The notes beneath the pieces were generated by a model that was not told where the DNA came from, ran no database searches, and saw nothing but the letters and a program-made list of their open reading frames with translations. This document shows, one piece after another, positions 13,290 through 24,972 of a DNA stretch of 64,000 bases. Position 1 is the first letter of the stretch; the number at the start of each line of letters is the position of its first letter. This stretch comes from Pascua guehoae (Eukaryota > Basidiomycota > Tremellomycetes > Trichosporonales > Trichosporonaceae): the NCBI GenBank assembly GCA_001600415.1, contig BCJX01000015.1:127382-191381 (forward strand). The letters are read 5' to 3'. A program made the position numbers and the translations under genes.

Positions 13290-16200
13290 TTAGTCCTCGC
13301 TCACGTCGCCAAACTCAAAGATGCCGAGACGGTCGGCCTTTGCGCCCTCGGTCGCCTGCTGGATCTTCTTGACAATCTGGGGGTACGCGCCGAGGTAACG
13401 GCACGACTTGTCGAGCGTGGCAAGGCCTGATGGGTCAGCTCAAGTCGAATCTATTACCCACCTTCGCGGACGAGGTCTGCGTTGAGGCACGCGAGCGGGT
13501 CCTCGGCGGCGTTGGGATCAGAGGGGTCAATGAGGCGCAGGTGGAGCAGGTTGCCCTCGCGCTGGTCAACGTTGGCGACGAGCTTGCGACCGGCAGTGAG
13601 CTGGTCGAAGCGGCGCCACGCATCTGGGCCGTACTCGGAGCTCAGAGGCAGGACCTTTACAAACGACAGACGAGCCTCGCGTGCCTGCCCGGGGAGAGAC
13701 TTGAACTTGGCGTCAAGTGGGCGCAGGCACGAGAAGGGGACAGTCTCCTCGTTGCCATAGTCGATAAAGGAGACCTGCGCCTCCTTTTTCAGAGCGCTCG
13801 ACTTCTTCACCTTGGCGCGGTACCACTGGTTGTCCTCGGTGTACTTTGCAGACACGAGGTCGCCCGCGCGAGGCGAAAAGCCGGCTGGCGCAGTGGTACT
13901 GACGTTGCGGTGGTGCAGAGCAAAGTCACGCATGAGCTTTTCAAGAGACGCAACGCTCTTGTCATCGAGCACCTGGACCGAGAAGCCAAAGGGATCAGAC
14001 CCACGCGTCGACGAGACGTAGACGTCGAGGTACTCTGGCGCGAGCGCCGCAGCACCGTCGTCGGCAGACACAGCTGCTGCCTCCTCGCCAGTGTAGTCGG
14101 CCCAGATCTGATGGGTTAGCCTGTTAGTAGTTTGCGTTACCCACATTCTTGCGCGCCTTCTTTGCCTCCTCTTCGGCGGCCTGCAGCTCGGCACCAAACG
14201 GCAAATGCTTTGCGGAAAAGTCGTGGACGTTGGCGAGGCCAGCGCGGACGAGCTCGACAGCAACATTGTGGCCACCGGCGTACATGGCGCCGATAAAGCC
14301 GCCCTGCTTGTCTGTGCTGTCAAAGGCAACCTCGACATCACGCTGGAGATAACGCGAGGCAAAACGGTGCGACTCCTGGCCATATGGCTCCGACTTTTCG
14401 CTAGGGTTGCGGGCAGTGCGGGGCGCACGGATACCGGCAAGGACAAATGTAATCCTGGCGTTCTCCTTGGGCATGAGGAGCTTGAAGCGCGAGCCCGATG
14501 CAACAAAGTCGACGACCGCGGCGTGCTTGCCAGTACGCTTCCACGAGGAAAGGAATGACAAGGCGCGCGCAGAGCTCTCAGACGCGTCGACAACACGCGC
14601 GACAGACACTTCCTTTGCAGAGTGGAGGCCGCGGGCTTCAGCGGTGGCAGTCTGTTCAGCGATAATAAGCTTGTCAAGCTCGGCCGAGCGGTCCTCGTCG
14701 TCACGGCGGTGGCGGAGAACAGTCGCAAGGCCCTTCTCAATAAGCTGCTCGGCAATGTTGTTCTTCTGGGCGCCATAGGTGATGGTGACACACTCGCGCT
14801 CCTCGTACTCGCCGTCCCTGGGCTTGACGTAGTCGATGAGGACGTGCACAACCTTGCCAATCAGACGCTTGCGAAGGTACCTGTTGGGTCAGCGTCCTAC
14901 TGTAGGTCAGGACCCACTCCTTCGCCTCGGCCGCCCAGTATACGTTCTTGGCGTCCGAACCGCGCGGGCCACGAACGGAAGCAAGCTGTACACGGCGCTC
15001 CTTGCTGCTGTCGTCGCCCTTGGCAACAATGCTGAGTTGGTCGGGACCCCAAATACGGACAACAGTGGCCTCAAACTCCTGGCCCTTGGTCGTGGCAGCA
15101 ACACCAGGACCAGCAGCAGCGCCATTTGTCGCCTTGGTGGTGCCGTAACCTTCCCAGAGGCCGGCACGCTTCTCCTTGGCCGAGCGCTCGGCGGCACGGA
15201 GGCGGTCCAATCCACCGTATGGCGCAAGGATACCAGCGTGCCACTGCGAGTTAGCAAACCTTCACACTCTTACAACCCACGTCGATGACCTTGGCAAGTC
15301 CAGCACCCGTCAGGAAGTCGGCAATGTTGCCATTGGGGTGGAACGCCTGACCAATGATAAAGCTGGCACCAGTAGAAGGCGCAGGGAGCGATCCGTCCGG
15401 TGCGGGGCCGGCGAGAGGTGATGCGCCGAGAGAGACGGGCGCGGAGAGAAGGCGGACCTTGACGGAGCGCTGGAGGAGTCGAACCTCGGTAAAGAAACGA
15501 GCCTCCTCGCCCCATGGCTCACCGCCAGATGACTCGCCGTCGCGCATGGTGGACGCACGCGGGCTCTTGGCGCCAGCAATGACGAGGTTGACAAACTGGT
15601 GTGTGTGGTCGTCAAGGAGAAGACGGACGCGAAGCTGGGTACCATCGCGGACCTGTTCCACAATAGCTTGGGGTCAACCACCGACCGCACTACCTGGAGC
15701 ACCCACCATTGATCTCTTCGCCCTTGTGCTCGGCGATAAACGCATGTGGGTCAGAGGGCATCTGGAAGGAAACGGTGCGCTGCTGCGGGGTGTTAGTGGT
15801 CGCAAAACCAACGAGACACCCACCGACTCGGGCTCAGACGACCAGACACCGCGTGCTTCGGACTGAGCCTTTGCCTCGGCGTCCTTGAGCGCCTCGGGCG
15901 CATTGTCGCGAGCCTTGGCCCAGCCAGCAGTGACAACAGCAGTAGCGACGTCCTGTGGGGGCTGTCCAGGCGCAGGAGGAGCAGAGAGAACGTTGGCAAA
16001 CTCGCCGCCGCTGGGGATCGTGTGCGCGACAGTGAATGCGACTTCCTTGCCGACAAGCAGAGTGCGGAGGAACTCGCGTGCAGGGAACGCAAACGGCTGT
16101 GGGTCGTGTCAACTTGGGTTCTATTTCTCAGGTGTCCAGGTGCTGGGAGATGACGCATACTAACCTCGTCTTCGCGCACAGACGAGCCAAGGCGGGGGGC

Positions 16201-16525
16201 CGAGATGCCGGCAAGGTGCAGGATGCTGGCTGTCAGCGAGAGCTGTACGGGTCGACTGTTACATCGGCTGTTACAACGCACCGCTCCTTGGCGGGCTGTC
16301 CCTTGGCAGGCGCCTCCTTGGGACGCACGATCACAGTGTCGCCCGAGAGCACGGCTGCGAGGTGAGTATGGAGACAATAAGGAAAGTGAAGTCGGGGAAG
16401 CCCTGCGATGACCGGTGACCTGGGACAGGATGCGTAGCTCACACTTGACAATCTGAGCCACGGTCAGCTGCGTTCTATTAAGTGGTCTGAATCAAACAGC
16501 TCGTACTCACCGCGCGGGTAGACAT
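13290..16525 (-). CDS. SND1: Tudor-SN (staphylococcal nuclease and tudor domain protein)
   Basis: Eleven exons: 16525-16511, 16452-16443, 16354-16282, 16225-16165, 16096-15824, 15782-15707, 15666-15281, 15243-14918, 14880-14145, 14107-13462, 13426-13290; total 913 codons, all phases consistent. The N-terminus joins to MSTRA-IVKSVLSGDTVIVR, the classic first SN-like domain. Further SN-like repeats follow (QRTVSFQM, GQEFEATVVRIWGPDQLSIV, RFKLLMPKENARITFVLAGI). The tudor part begins PRAGDLVSAKYTEDNQWYRA and keeps the aromatic-cage pattern (QWYRAKV, FIDYGNEE), then a split fifth SN-like domain. Length matches SND1 (about 880-910). It is a cytoplasmic RNA-binding protein linked to stress granules, mRNA decay and splicing in other eukaryotes. 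Exon 2 is only 10 bases. Introns are 33-150 bases. It shares its promoter region with DUG3. Confidence 0.95.
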
Positions 16526-17144
16526 TGAGGGATGAGTTAGTGGGATAAAAAAGAGAGTAGGGAAGAGAGTTGAGAGGAGAGGAAGGAAGGAGCTTCTGGC
16601 TAGTTGGGTGACCTTTGTTGCACCTTGGCGGCCGCAACTGGTGACACGACCACTGACCATCCATGTTTCCTTCCCTGCACCTGCATCGGTGGTCGTGGTC
16701 GCGTGTCTGCCCGTCCGCGTGTCAGATTGCCCATGGGCCCCGCATCTGCTGATTGTAAACGAGACCCTGAGATTACTAGAATATTCTAATCATTGCTCGG
16801 TCCATTTTGAATTCGCCCCGGCCAATACTGACGGAGATCTAACCATCTCCGTTGTTGTATCTTGTATGGTCCCCCGATTGCGTGCTTCGGCTGCCGCCGT
16901 CTGCCTGCTGATCATTGACCCAAAGAACGATGATGCTTTCGAGTCAGTCATCCATCCCCCCCATCCCCACACCTTCTTCTGTTTCTCTTCTCGCACAACT
17001 CTATCCACATTCAATCAAGAAATCTCGCCGCTCCGTTTAAACTATCCTCTGTAGACAAGTAGCCTCTAGACTCTTACCCACTGCTCGGCACGCCTTTGCC
17101 ACCCACCCGTCCAACCGCCTTCCCCCGCCTACCTGTTCCCCATC
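16526..17144. promoter_or_regulatory. Divergent promoter, SND1 and DUG3
   Basis: A 619-base gap between two start codons facing away from each other. The SND1 side has a purine run on the plus strand (gagaggagaggaagg). The DUG3 side is pyrimidine-rich (ccccatcccc, tcttctgtttctcttctc near 16960-16990), a common leader pattern in these yeasts. No specific factor site can be claimed. Confidence 0.6.
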
Positions 17145-18766
17145 ATGTGCCGCTTCGTGAGCTACCTTAGGTATTATTCCCATCGCTCACCCCAGATTGT
17201 CTACAAGGGTACTGAGCCAATCCAAGTGTCCCACCTCGTCACTCGTCCACGACACAGCATCACAAACCAGGCATTCGAGTCCAAGTTGCGCTTCCCCAGC
17301 AGTAGGCCGATGAATGTGAGCCTTCCTTTCCCGGCCTTCCCTCGTTTCCCAAGTCGGCTCTGACGCTGACGGCCAGGCGGATGGATTCGGTATTGGATGG
17401 TACGACCCAACCTTGAGTGACATTCCTGTACTCGCATCGAGTGCACCAGCTCCCGACACGACGGCTCCGCCATCCCGAGTTGGCAGCCCGGCTCAGGAGG
17501 AAGAGGCCGCAACAGAGGTAGAGACACCGCCTACCGCGGCAGAAGCGGCCTTCCACGCCATCTCGGATGCAGCGGGGCCGTCAACGCTGCGTACTGGCAC
17601 GCCGCCCGTGCCAGTCCGTGTCCCCGAGGCGTCCGAGGCGGAGGAAGAACGGACAGCAGAGCTGGCTCGTCTCCGTGAACGCGAGCGACAAAGGGAGCTC
17701 GAGCGGCCGTGTGTCTTCAAATCCATCTCTCCAGTGAGCTGTCGGATCTCCATGCGATAACTGACAACAGGCATGGAGCAATGCAAACCTCACTCGGTTG
17801 GCAGAGAAGATCCGTAGCCCCCTCGTATTTGCCCATGTCCGCGCCTCGACCATGGCAGGAGCACGTGAGTTGCGCAATAGGGCCGGGCAACTGACAGCCA
17901 GCGAGTGAAGACAACTGTCACCCTTGGATGTTTGACCGTCTCATGGTGGGTTACAGTCGCTGGGTCTTCCCTAACCCGCAGTGGATGCATAACGGCGAGA
18001 TCAACGAGTTCCCAAAGATCAAACGCGCCCTCCAGGCCAGCCTGTCTGAAGAGCTCTTCCTATACCCATCAGGCTACACGGACTCGGAGTGGGCGTTCAT
18101 GGTCTTCCTTTCAATGGTGTGTGCATCGCAACTTGCTCGATACTGACACCCAGCTCAAGGACCCCCACGCGCGGAGCTTTACTCACGTCGAGCTACGCGA
18201 GGCCATGATGAAGACGATTCAGTTTATCAACAAGTTGAGCAAGGATGCTGGTATCGTGCGTGTAGCTGTGGTGGCCGTAAGGAGCTAAGCTGACGCCTAC
18301 AGACTGGCCCGAGTCTGATGAACTATGTCGTCTCGGACGGGCACACTGTCGTAGCTACACGCTACATTTCGTCACGCACATCCGAGGCTAGTTCGCTCTT
18401 CTTCTCGAGCGGCACCAGCTTTGACGAGCACGACGGCGCAGCGGGACTGTACCGCATGTCCAAGGCGGACAAGCGCGAGCGCATCATCATGATCGCCAGC
18501 GAGCCGCTCACGTTTGAGCGCGACGACTGGGTAGAGGTCAAGACCAACATGATGGTCGTCATTACGCCAAAGGTGGGTGAACTTCGTGCCCTTTTTCGCC
18601 CGCATGTGCTAAGACGCAGATGAACCTCCTCCAGATCCCCATCATTGACGAGTACTGGGTCTCGCCCCAGGACCCGGCCGCGCACTCGCGCTCGCCAGAG
18701 TTTGCCATCCAGCTCGGGTTTGGACACGGGTTTGCGTACCCCAGCGCCGTCGCGGGCGTCGCCTAG
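17145..18766 (+). CDS. DUG3: Class-II glutamine amidotransferase, glutathione-degrading subunit
   Basis: Nine exons: 17145-17156, 17196-17315, 17377-17733, 17771-17864, 17902-17945, 17982-18116, 18154-18255, 18303-18572, 18620-18766; 426 residues. The first exon encodes only MCRF, so Cys2, the N-terminal nucleophile of class-II amidotransferases, is in place. Typical Dug3 segments follow: IVYKGTEPIQVSHLV, ADGFGIGWYDP, SEDNCHPWMFDRLMWMHNGE, and GYTDSEWAFMVF. A disordered, acidic Pro/Glu-rich insert of about 100 residues sits between the first strand block and KSISP-AWSNANLTRL, which makes the protein longer than S. cerevisiae Dug3 (357). In yeast Dug2-Dug3 cleaves the gamma-glutamyl bond of glutathione in the cytosol. 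DUG1 and DUG2 are not in this window. Confidence 0.93.
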
Positions 18767-19950
18767 GGGGTGTAGTCGCGTCATGCGTTGTCTCGCGGCG
18801 AGATGGAATGGGCACTGCCGCAGTGTCGTCCACCTTCAACCACACTCAAAGCCAGGTTGACAGAAGTAGCACAAGTAGCACAGGTATTCACAAGGTTCTG
18901 CATCTTTGTAAACTAGCCAATCGTCGTCATGCACAAGGGGCATTGTCCACCTTCCCCCGATCGTTTCTGCCAACTGCCGTCGCAACCCAGTAGCGACTTT
19001 CCGCCCTACTCTCACCGCATTCTCGTTTGCACTGCAGTTGTATAACTTGTCCACTCGTGCTGGTACTTGTACTTTTACCGTGCGTATTACACGCTCCACA
19101 CGCTCCTACACCCTCACCCATCCCACATCCCAAACGACCGGTTCACCATAACCCCCATCCTGCCGTCTACAAACATGACTGCGCAGAGGGGTTGCCCTGG
19201 CACAATCGTGCCCCTCGAGCTCTCACTCTGGCCCGTGGGAGGGTCTTTGGACTCGGCGAGGGCCTCCGTGTCACCGGATACTACATGACACTGGCCGAGA
19301 CGCCCCTTCTGGTCGTCACCGAGCCCCAGGACGCCAGTGTCGGTACACATGCAGTAACACTGGCGGCGGGCATGTCTTCCAGCTCGTCCCTCCCAGAAGT
19401 CGAGGCATGAACGAGTAAGTCTAGTTTAGCGTTGATCTCACTGTGAGGGGCAAAGTCGGCAAGGGTCCAAGTGTTAGCAAATGAATACCAAGTGTGGTTA
19501 CGAGCGCCACCGAGTGCCGCCAGCGCTTGACTCGGCGTCTGGACATGACCACTGACGTGGTGGCGTTTCTGACAAAGCCGTGCGCGTTGGCCGAGTCCTT
19601 GATGAACATGAGCGGATTTGCCTGCCTCTCCTGACCGAGGTACAAACCCACCGCGCAGAGCGCTCTGCACTTCAAAAGCCGGTCAGGCAGACAAGACATT
19701 TATCACAATACTTTCATAGGTTAGGTACAAGCATGCGTAGTTTCACGGCTCTGGCTGTAATGGTTGTTGAGAAACAAATCGTCGCGCGGCAAAGGTCGAG
19801 GTTGACGTTGATGGGGAGGTGGCGCAATTTGGGAATCGCCCCGCCACATACTAGATACACACCTGTACTTCCATCATCAGCCACCCGCATCCCACATTGT
19901 CATATAACCCCCTTCACCCGCTCCCAACCCCTCGACTTCCGCGACCCCCT
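18767..19950. other. Convergent spacer between DUG3 and the 1.2-kb disordered gene's 3' end
   Basis: Apart from the weak gene candidate at 19175-19410, nothing convincing. An aagtagcacaagtagcac direct repeat lies near 18865-18880, and the right part has short frames without recognisable sequence. Both flanking genes end here, so overlapping 3' UTRs are likely. Confidence 0.5.
19175..19410 (+). CDS. Possible small gene, weak resemblance to CST telomere subunit TEN1
   Basis: An ATG at 19175 (context aaacATGa) opens MTAQRGCPGTIVPLELSLWP. A different frame then reads GLRVTGYYMTLAETPLLVV and ends at 19410. The two halves together look like a small OB-fold protein of the TEN1 kind (PGTIVPL..., then L-R-V-x-G). 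Joining them in frame needs an intron of either 26 bases (from 19235) or about 53 bases (from the GTGCCC after PGTI); neither is a clean site. So this is either a real small gene with an awkward intron, a frameshifted relic, or chance. The TEN1 comparison is an impression only. Confidence 0.28.
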
Positions 19951-22900
19951 CTAGATCCGGTTGGCAAGGTGCTCATTCGCGAGGCGCGGGCTCGAGGTCG
20001 ACACCGGCGAGTTGCTCGCCGTGCGCGTCTCGGCGTGCGCGCGGCGGTCCTCTGCGAGCATGTTCTCAATCGCGCGCGCAGCGCGCTCGGCCTCGGTGAG
20101 TTGGGCGTCAACGTCGCCGGCGGCCGCGATGGCGGTGCCGTTGAGCCGCGTCTTGCCGTCTCCGTTTCCGTTACCGTTGAGATGCTCGTCCGTCTCAATG
20201 TCGACGTCGCTCGCGTTTGTGCGCTCGACGAGAGGGCTGGGCTGGCCGGAGGGTAAGGCCGGGAGACTCTTCATGATGAGTTCGGGCGAGAGGCGTTTGG
20301 ATACCGCGCGCTTGCGGCTGCTGCCCGCCGACGAGGTCGAGGGCGAGTGTGTGTGTCTGTTCTGCGAGGGAGCGTGGGAGAGGATGGAGGGTGACGAGGC
20401 CTGCGATGGCATACTGGGGCGGGCAGGGGTGGAGCCCGCAGACCACGATCCGTTGGCCGTGGTGGCTGCCGCCATGTCGCCGACCGGGCCGTGGCCGCCC
20501 GCCAGGAGCCAGGCCGCGACGCGGTCCTCGGGACGCACCGTGCCCGATTCGCTGGGGACGCCAAGCTGGGTGAGGATGGCGTCGAGGAGGAGCTGGCACT
20601 CGCGCGGACTCGTCGCGTGGTCCAGGAGGTGGCGGAGAGGAACAAGGTCCGCGAGCGGGATCTGCGCCGGCGCAGCAGCGGTGGGGTAGGTGGGCACTGG
20701 CGTCGCCCCCGAGCGGGCCGACGAGGGGGGTTCGCTCGTGATGGACGGGATGGAGAAGAAGGCCGATGTGGCTGTTGCATACGTGGCCGAAGCCGGAACA
20801 GAGCCAGACACTGAGGGCACGGCCGACGCCGATGGCGAGGGCTGAGCCGTATCGCCGGGTGTGCCAGCGCGAGGCACCGTGGTGGTGACTGACGCAGCGG
20901 GCGAGACAGCTGGCAAGGATGCGGGGATGGACCCAGGACTAGGGCTCGGTGGCAGAGGAATGGACGCAGGCTCGTCATCGGCACCCTCGCGCGCGAGCTC
21001 CTCGACACGGTCGTGGCGCGGGCGCCGGGGATCCGAGCGGGTAGAGGGCGTGACTGAGGGCGCAACGGAGAGCGCAACAGAGCGCGCATCAACCGAGCGC
21101 GTGTCGGAGCGCTCACCGTCCCCGCGCTCGGCGTATGTACGCGCCACAGGGGACGACTTGCGCGACCCTGCAGTGAGAGCGGCGAGAGCAGCCTCGAGTG
21201 TGCCGTCCTTGTCTGTCGAGACGGTTGGCTCGGCATCGCCCTCTGCAATCGGGCCAAAGGGAAAGTCGTCTCCGAGGCCAAGACCAACGCCACGGGGCGA
21301 TTCCAGCGGCCGCGCAGCCAAGCGGGGCGAGTCGAGGCCGACCAGGCTGAGGCGGGGCGATCCCGAGCGCGTCGATGAGGCCTTGACGCTGGCACCAACG
21401 TGTGGGCTGCGGGTCGCCGCAGACAGCGTCGGTGACACCAGCGACTCTTCCTCGCCCTGGAGCGTCGGCGTCGAGATGCTCTGCGGGGTACTGGCCGTGC
21501 GGCGGCGCGATTCACCGGTTGACACCTGTGCCGCCCACTTGCGCACCAGCGACGGCTTGCGGAGCACCTCGCGCGTCTTGACGGGGGCCGTCGAGGCCAC
21601 CGACTCGGGACGTGGTTGCGCCGGCGCTGCCACCTCGTCGGTGCTCGCGTGCACGTGCGGCTGGAGAGTGGAGCCGGATGTAAACGACGATGCACTCCGC
21701 TGGCTCCGCAGCTGAGCGTTACCGCTGTTGGTCTCGGATGGCGTCCCCACACGAAGGCTCTTGCTGCTCTGGACGCTCGTCGAGGAGACCCTGTCGGCTC
21801 GTGTCTCCCTTGCGACTGGCATGCCGCTGTGCGGGCCCGAGCTCGTCGCGGTATGCCGCTTGTTGCTCATGCTACCCATGCGCATGATGTTCAGGAACCT
21901 TGGCATCTTGCGCCCGGACCCATGCGCAGGTCCGTCCTGGTCTAATGACGACGTGGACGCATGCGACGTTCGGCGTGTGGGGCCAGGAGGAGGTGCCGTC
22001 GTGCTGAGGAACTCTGCGAGTTCACGAGCGTTTGCGCGCATCTCGGCACGTTCCGCGCGGTGGCCCCGGAACGTTCCACTTGACTCGTCGTGCGCGCCGT
22101 CGCTTGCACTCCGGTTGGCTCGTGCGAGGCCGCTCACATCGTCCGACACGGGGACTGTGAGCGACGTGGCGCGGTGAGCATACTGCGACATGGGCGAAAT
22201 GGGCGACACTGGCGATACGGGCTGGCCGTCTGCCGTCGTGCCCAGCACAACGGCAGGGACGGTGCGCTCGACTGTTGGATTCGGATTGGCCCCCGCTCCC
22301 CCTGGCGCTTGCAGGACACCGCGCGTCTCAGCCTTGAGCAGCTCCATGACCGATTGGCCAAAGTCCTCCTCCTCGGCCTTTTCCTCAATGGTCGCGCCGC
22401 GCGGGAGGAGCTTGGTCGCAGAGTTCCATGAACGTCCGGCCATCTGGCGATGTGTGGGTGCCCGTGAATCGGCTGTGCTGGCGGTAGTACTGCTGGAGAG
22501 GAGCGACGACTCGCTCGAGGACATGGGCGGGGGGGCCGAGAGGTGGTCGCGGCTTGTGTCGTGCGCGGCACGGCGTGGAGATGTGGAAGGAGAGTTCTGC
22601 AAGGTGTGGTGAGCACAGTCCAACATCAGTCCATCTCCTCTCCTACTCACCTCAAAGGTACTGAATCTGCTGGGAGTCAAGCTGACACGCATCGTTTCCC
22701 CACTGCGAATAAATGCGTCGAAGTCTTCTTCTTGTGCGCGGTCGGTCGACCACCGCTTGCCCTTTGCGTCAACGTCGTCGGCTAGAGGTGTGCTGGCCTG
22801 CCGTGTCGATACGGAGAGGATGCTGGACGCGCGCTTGTGACTTGCGTTTGCCGCACTCGAGCTCTTGCCAACACCAATGACAGACTTGTAAAACTGCTCG

Positions 22901-24972
22901 CTTTGTGGTCTGCCGTTGAGCGTAGAGCTGCTTCCCTGTTTAATATGGCCGTGGGCGGTGTCGTCGCGATGTGAAGGATGTGATGAAGAGAGGGAAGAGA
23001 GAGATCCGTGTGGTGAGTCGACGGGAGATGCTCGAGCTGCGCTGGGGCCATGGGTGCCACTGGGTGATCTTCCACCAACCACACGTCTTGGCCGAGTCGT
23101 CGCCCGGATCACCATCTCAAGCTGCTTCTTCACTACAATCGTCAGCACAACGCGATCAGCCTCCCCTGTACTCACCCTCCATGCGCTTGAAGAAGCCGTA
23201 TACGCTGTCATCCTCGCACAATGCAGTGTACAAGTCCTGTACGCTCGCCGACGTCACGGCCGAGTCTCTCGCGACCACCTGGGACAGCTTGGACAGGACA
23301 TGTTCGCAGACATGTCTGTTCGTCAGCACAGACTTTTACCCTTTTCTCGGCAGTCACGGTGAACAGGCACAGAGTCATTACTTGGACCCATAGCGAGGTC
23401 GCGACCACATCGCAGAGGGCAGCTTGTCAAACCCGCGGCGCCGCGGCGTGGCGGTCGGAACATGGGCAATGGTGGACCCGTGCACATTGGTGGCGTTCGG
23501 AGGCTCGTGCATACTAGCCGAGCCGGGAGCACGAGCCTCCCGGCGCACGAGCCTTGTCCTCGCTCATCGCTCTCTCCTCATCTGTCCTCGCCTGCTTGCT
23601 GCTGGACCCTCTTCGCGCGACTCACTCAAGAACAGCAGTGAGCCATAGACCGGCTGGGCACACTGTCTCCTCTGCCAGGTCGCCGCCCGCGGCCTTCCAC
23701 ATGTCCGATATCTGGTGCAGCGCCGCTTTTGGTGGTGCTTCTGGTGCAAAGGTCTGCGGTAGTCAGCGAGTGTCTCTTGGGCTCGGGGCAAATGGGAGCT
23801 GTTCGCCTCCGAGGTGGAGCCAGCGCCATGACATAGCCAGAGCAACGCCAACGCGCCGCATTGGGCAGAGAGTCGAGCAAGGAGGTCGGTCTTGATCTCT
23901 CCACGCTCAGCGAGCGCGTTACCCCCATCTGGTTTGACGTGCTTGGCGGCTGAGCTGTGCACTGCGCGATCCGTGGTCCGCTTGGCATGCCGCACCACCA
24001 GCGCATGGTGACGGCACCGCAGCCGCACGCGTAGATCGGGCAGACTCGCCGTCATTTCCCTCCACAACCAGCTGCAGCCAGCCCCACCACGCCTGCTGGT
24101 AGCGATACGCACCGAAAACGTCGCCACCTTTGCTCGCATGAGCTCCACTGCCTCGCGGACGGGAAAGTCACTCTCGTCGCGGTCCGTCGTGAGCCCCCGC
24201 CCGCGTCCGTTGGGGGGGAACCCTGCCTGCCGCGCGCCCTCGTGTCCTTCGTACCATGACCGGATCTCGACCTCTGCTTCGCCGACCGCCGCGCGTCCTA
24301 GTGCGCCGAGCGACGTGTGCAGGTGCGCCTGGGGAAGGGGCGCCGCTGTCGATGCCGGACTGTCGCGTCCTCCAGAGCCCGACGCAGCGGCAGCCGCAAC
24401 AGCAGCCGCAGTCCCTGTCCCCGACGACGCGGGGCTGGGGGCGCCGCTCTGCGTCTGGCTCCATGTCGACTGGGTCGAGAGGCCCTCGAGCGTGTCGCGC
24501 TCCGCGGAAAAGACGGCGGGCACACCGCGCGTTCGCAAGTGGGCTGGGTTCAAGGAACGCGCGCCCGTCACGATCGAGACGAGGAGCTCGTCCAGCAGCG
24601 CATTGACGAATGCGAGCGCGGGCGGCGCGAGGGTCGTCGGCCGGAGGTCAGAGATGAGCGCGTTTGCCGACGTCGAGGACACGAATGGGAAGGCTGGGGT
24701 TAGCGATGTGATGGAGTTGCAGACAACGCGCGCGTGACATGTACGCGAGGGTACACGGCTGGGGAAGGAGCGAGTGTGCCTTCTGTACGCAAACAGTACG
24801 CGCTACCGCCCACTGCCAGGACGCTGTAAACACCAGACATTGCGACGCCCAGCAACATGCACTGGAACGTACACATGTGCACACACACACGCGATGCAGA
24901 TGTTGTAGACAACGCGATGCTCGCCGTCGCGCGTTCTCGTGTTGTAGTTGTGTGTGTGTACTCACCAGGCAT
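19951..24972 (-). CDS. Long conserved fungal protein, helical N-terminus and disordered Ser/Pro-rich remainder
   Basis: Several frames form one gene. The first exon is 7 bases (24972-24966, ATGCCTG); exon 2 starts at 24693 and gives MPAFPFVSSTSANALISDL, then ALAFVNALLDELLVSIV and FPVREAVELMRAK. A 32-base intron leads to QAWWGWLQLVVEGN in another frame. After a poorly resolved stretch (about 24060-23750) comes TFAPEAPPKAALHQISDMW and PAGLWLTAVLE. A 320-base intron leads to HVCEHVLSKLSQVV and FFKRME, then VKKQLEMVIRATTRP and about 1000 disordered residues to LANEHLANRI. A 54-base in-frame intron (GTGAGTAGG...CTTGCAG) is likely near 22650-22597. The helical core with LDELL and LTAVLEHVCEHVL looks like a histone-fold-like fungal region; function unknown to me. 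Confidence 0.65.

Noticed and set aside
13176..13430. Small plus-strand frame at the 3' end of SND1
   Set aside because: Antisense of the last SND1 exon, which encodes the conserved C-terminus.
16240..16281. 26-base or 35-base intron in SND1 after the KER codons
   Set aside because: A 56-base intron ending CTGACAGCCAG gives PAKERILHLAG, which fits the family and the branch-site pattern.
20271..21752. Long frame (493 codons) inside the disordered-protein gene in a shifted frame on the same strand
   Set aside because: Arg/Pro-rich sequence typical of a shadow of GC-rich coding DNA; the main frame has the coherent composition and termini.
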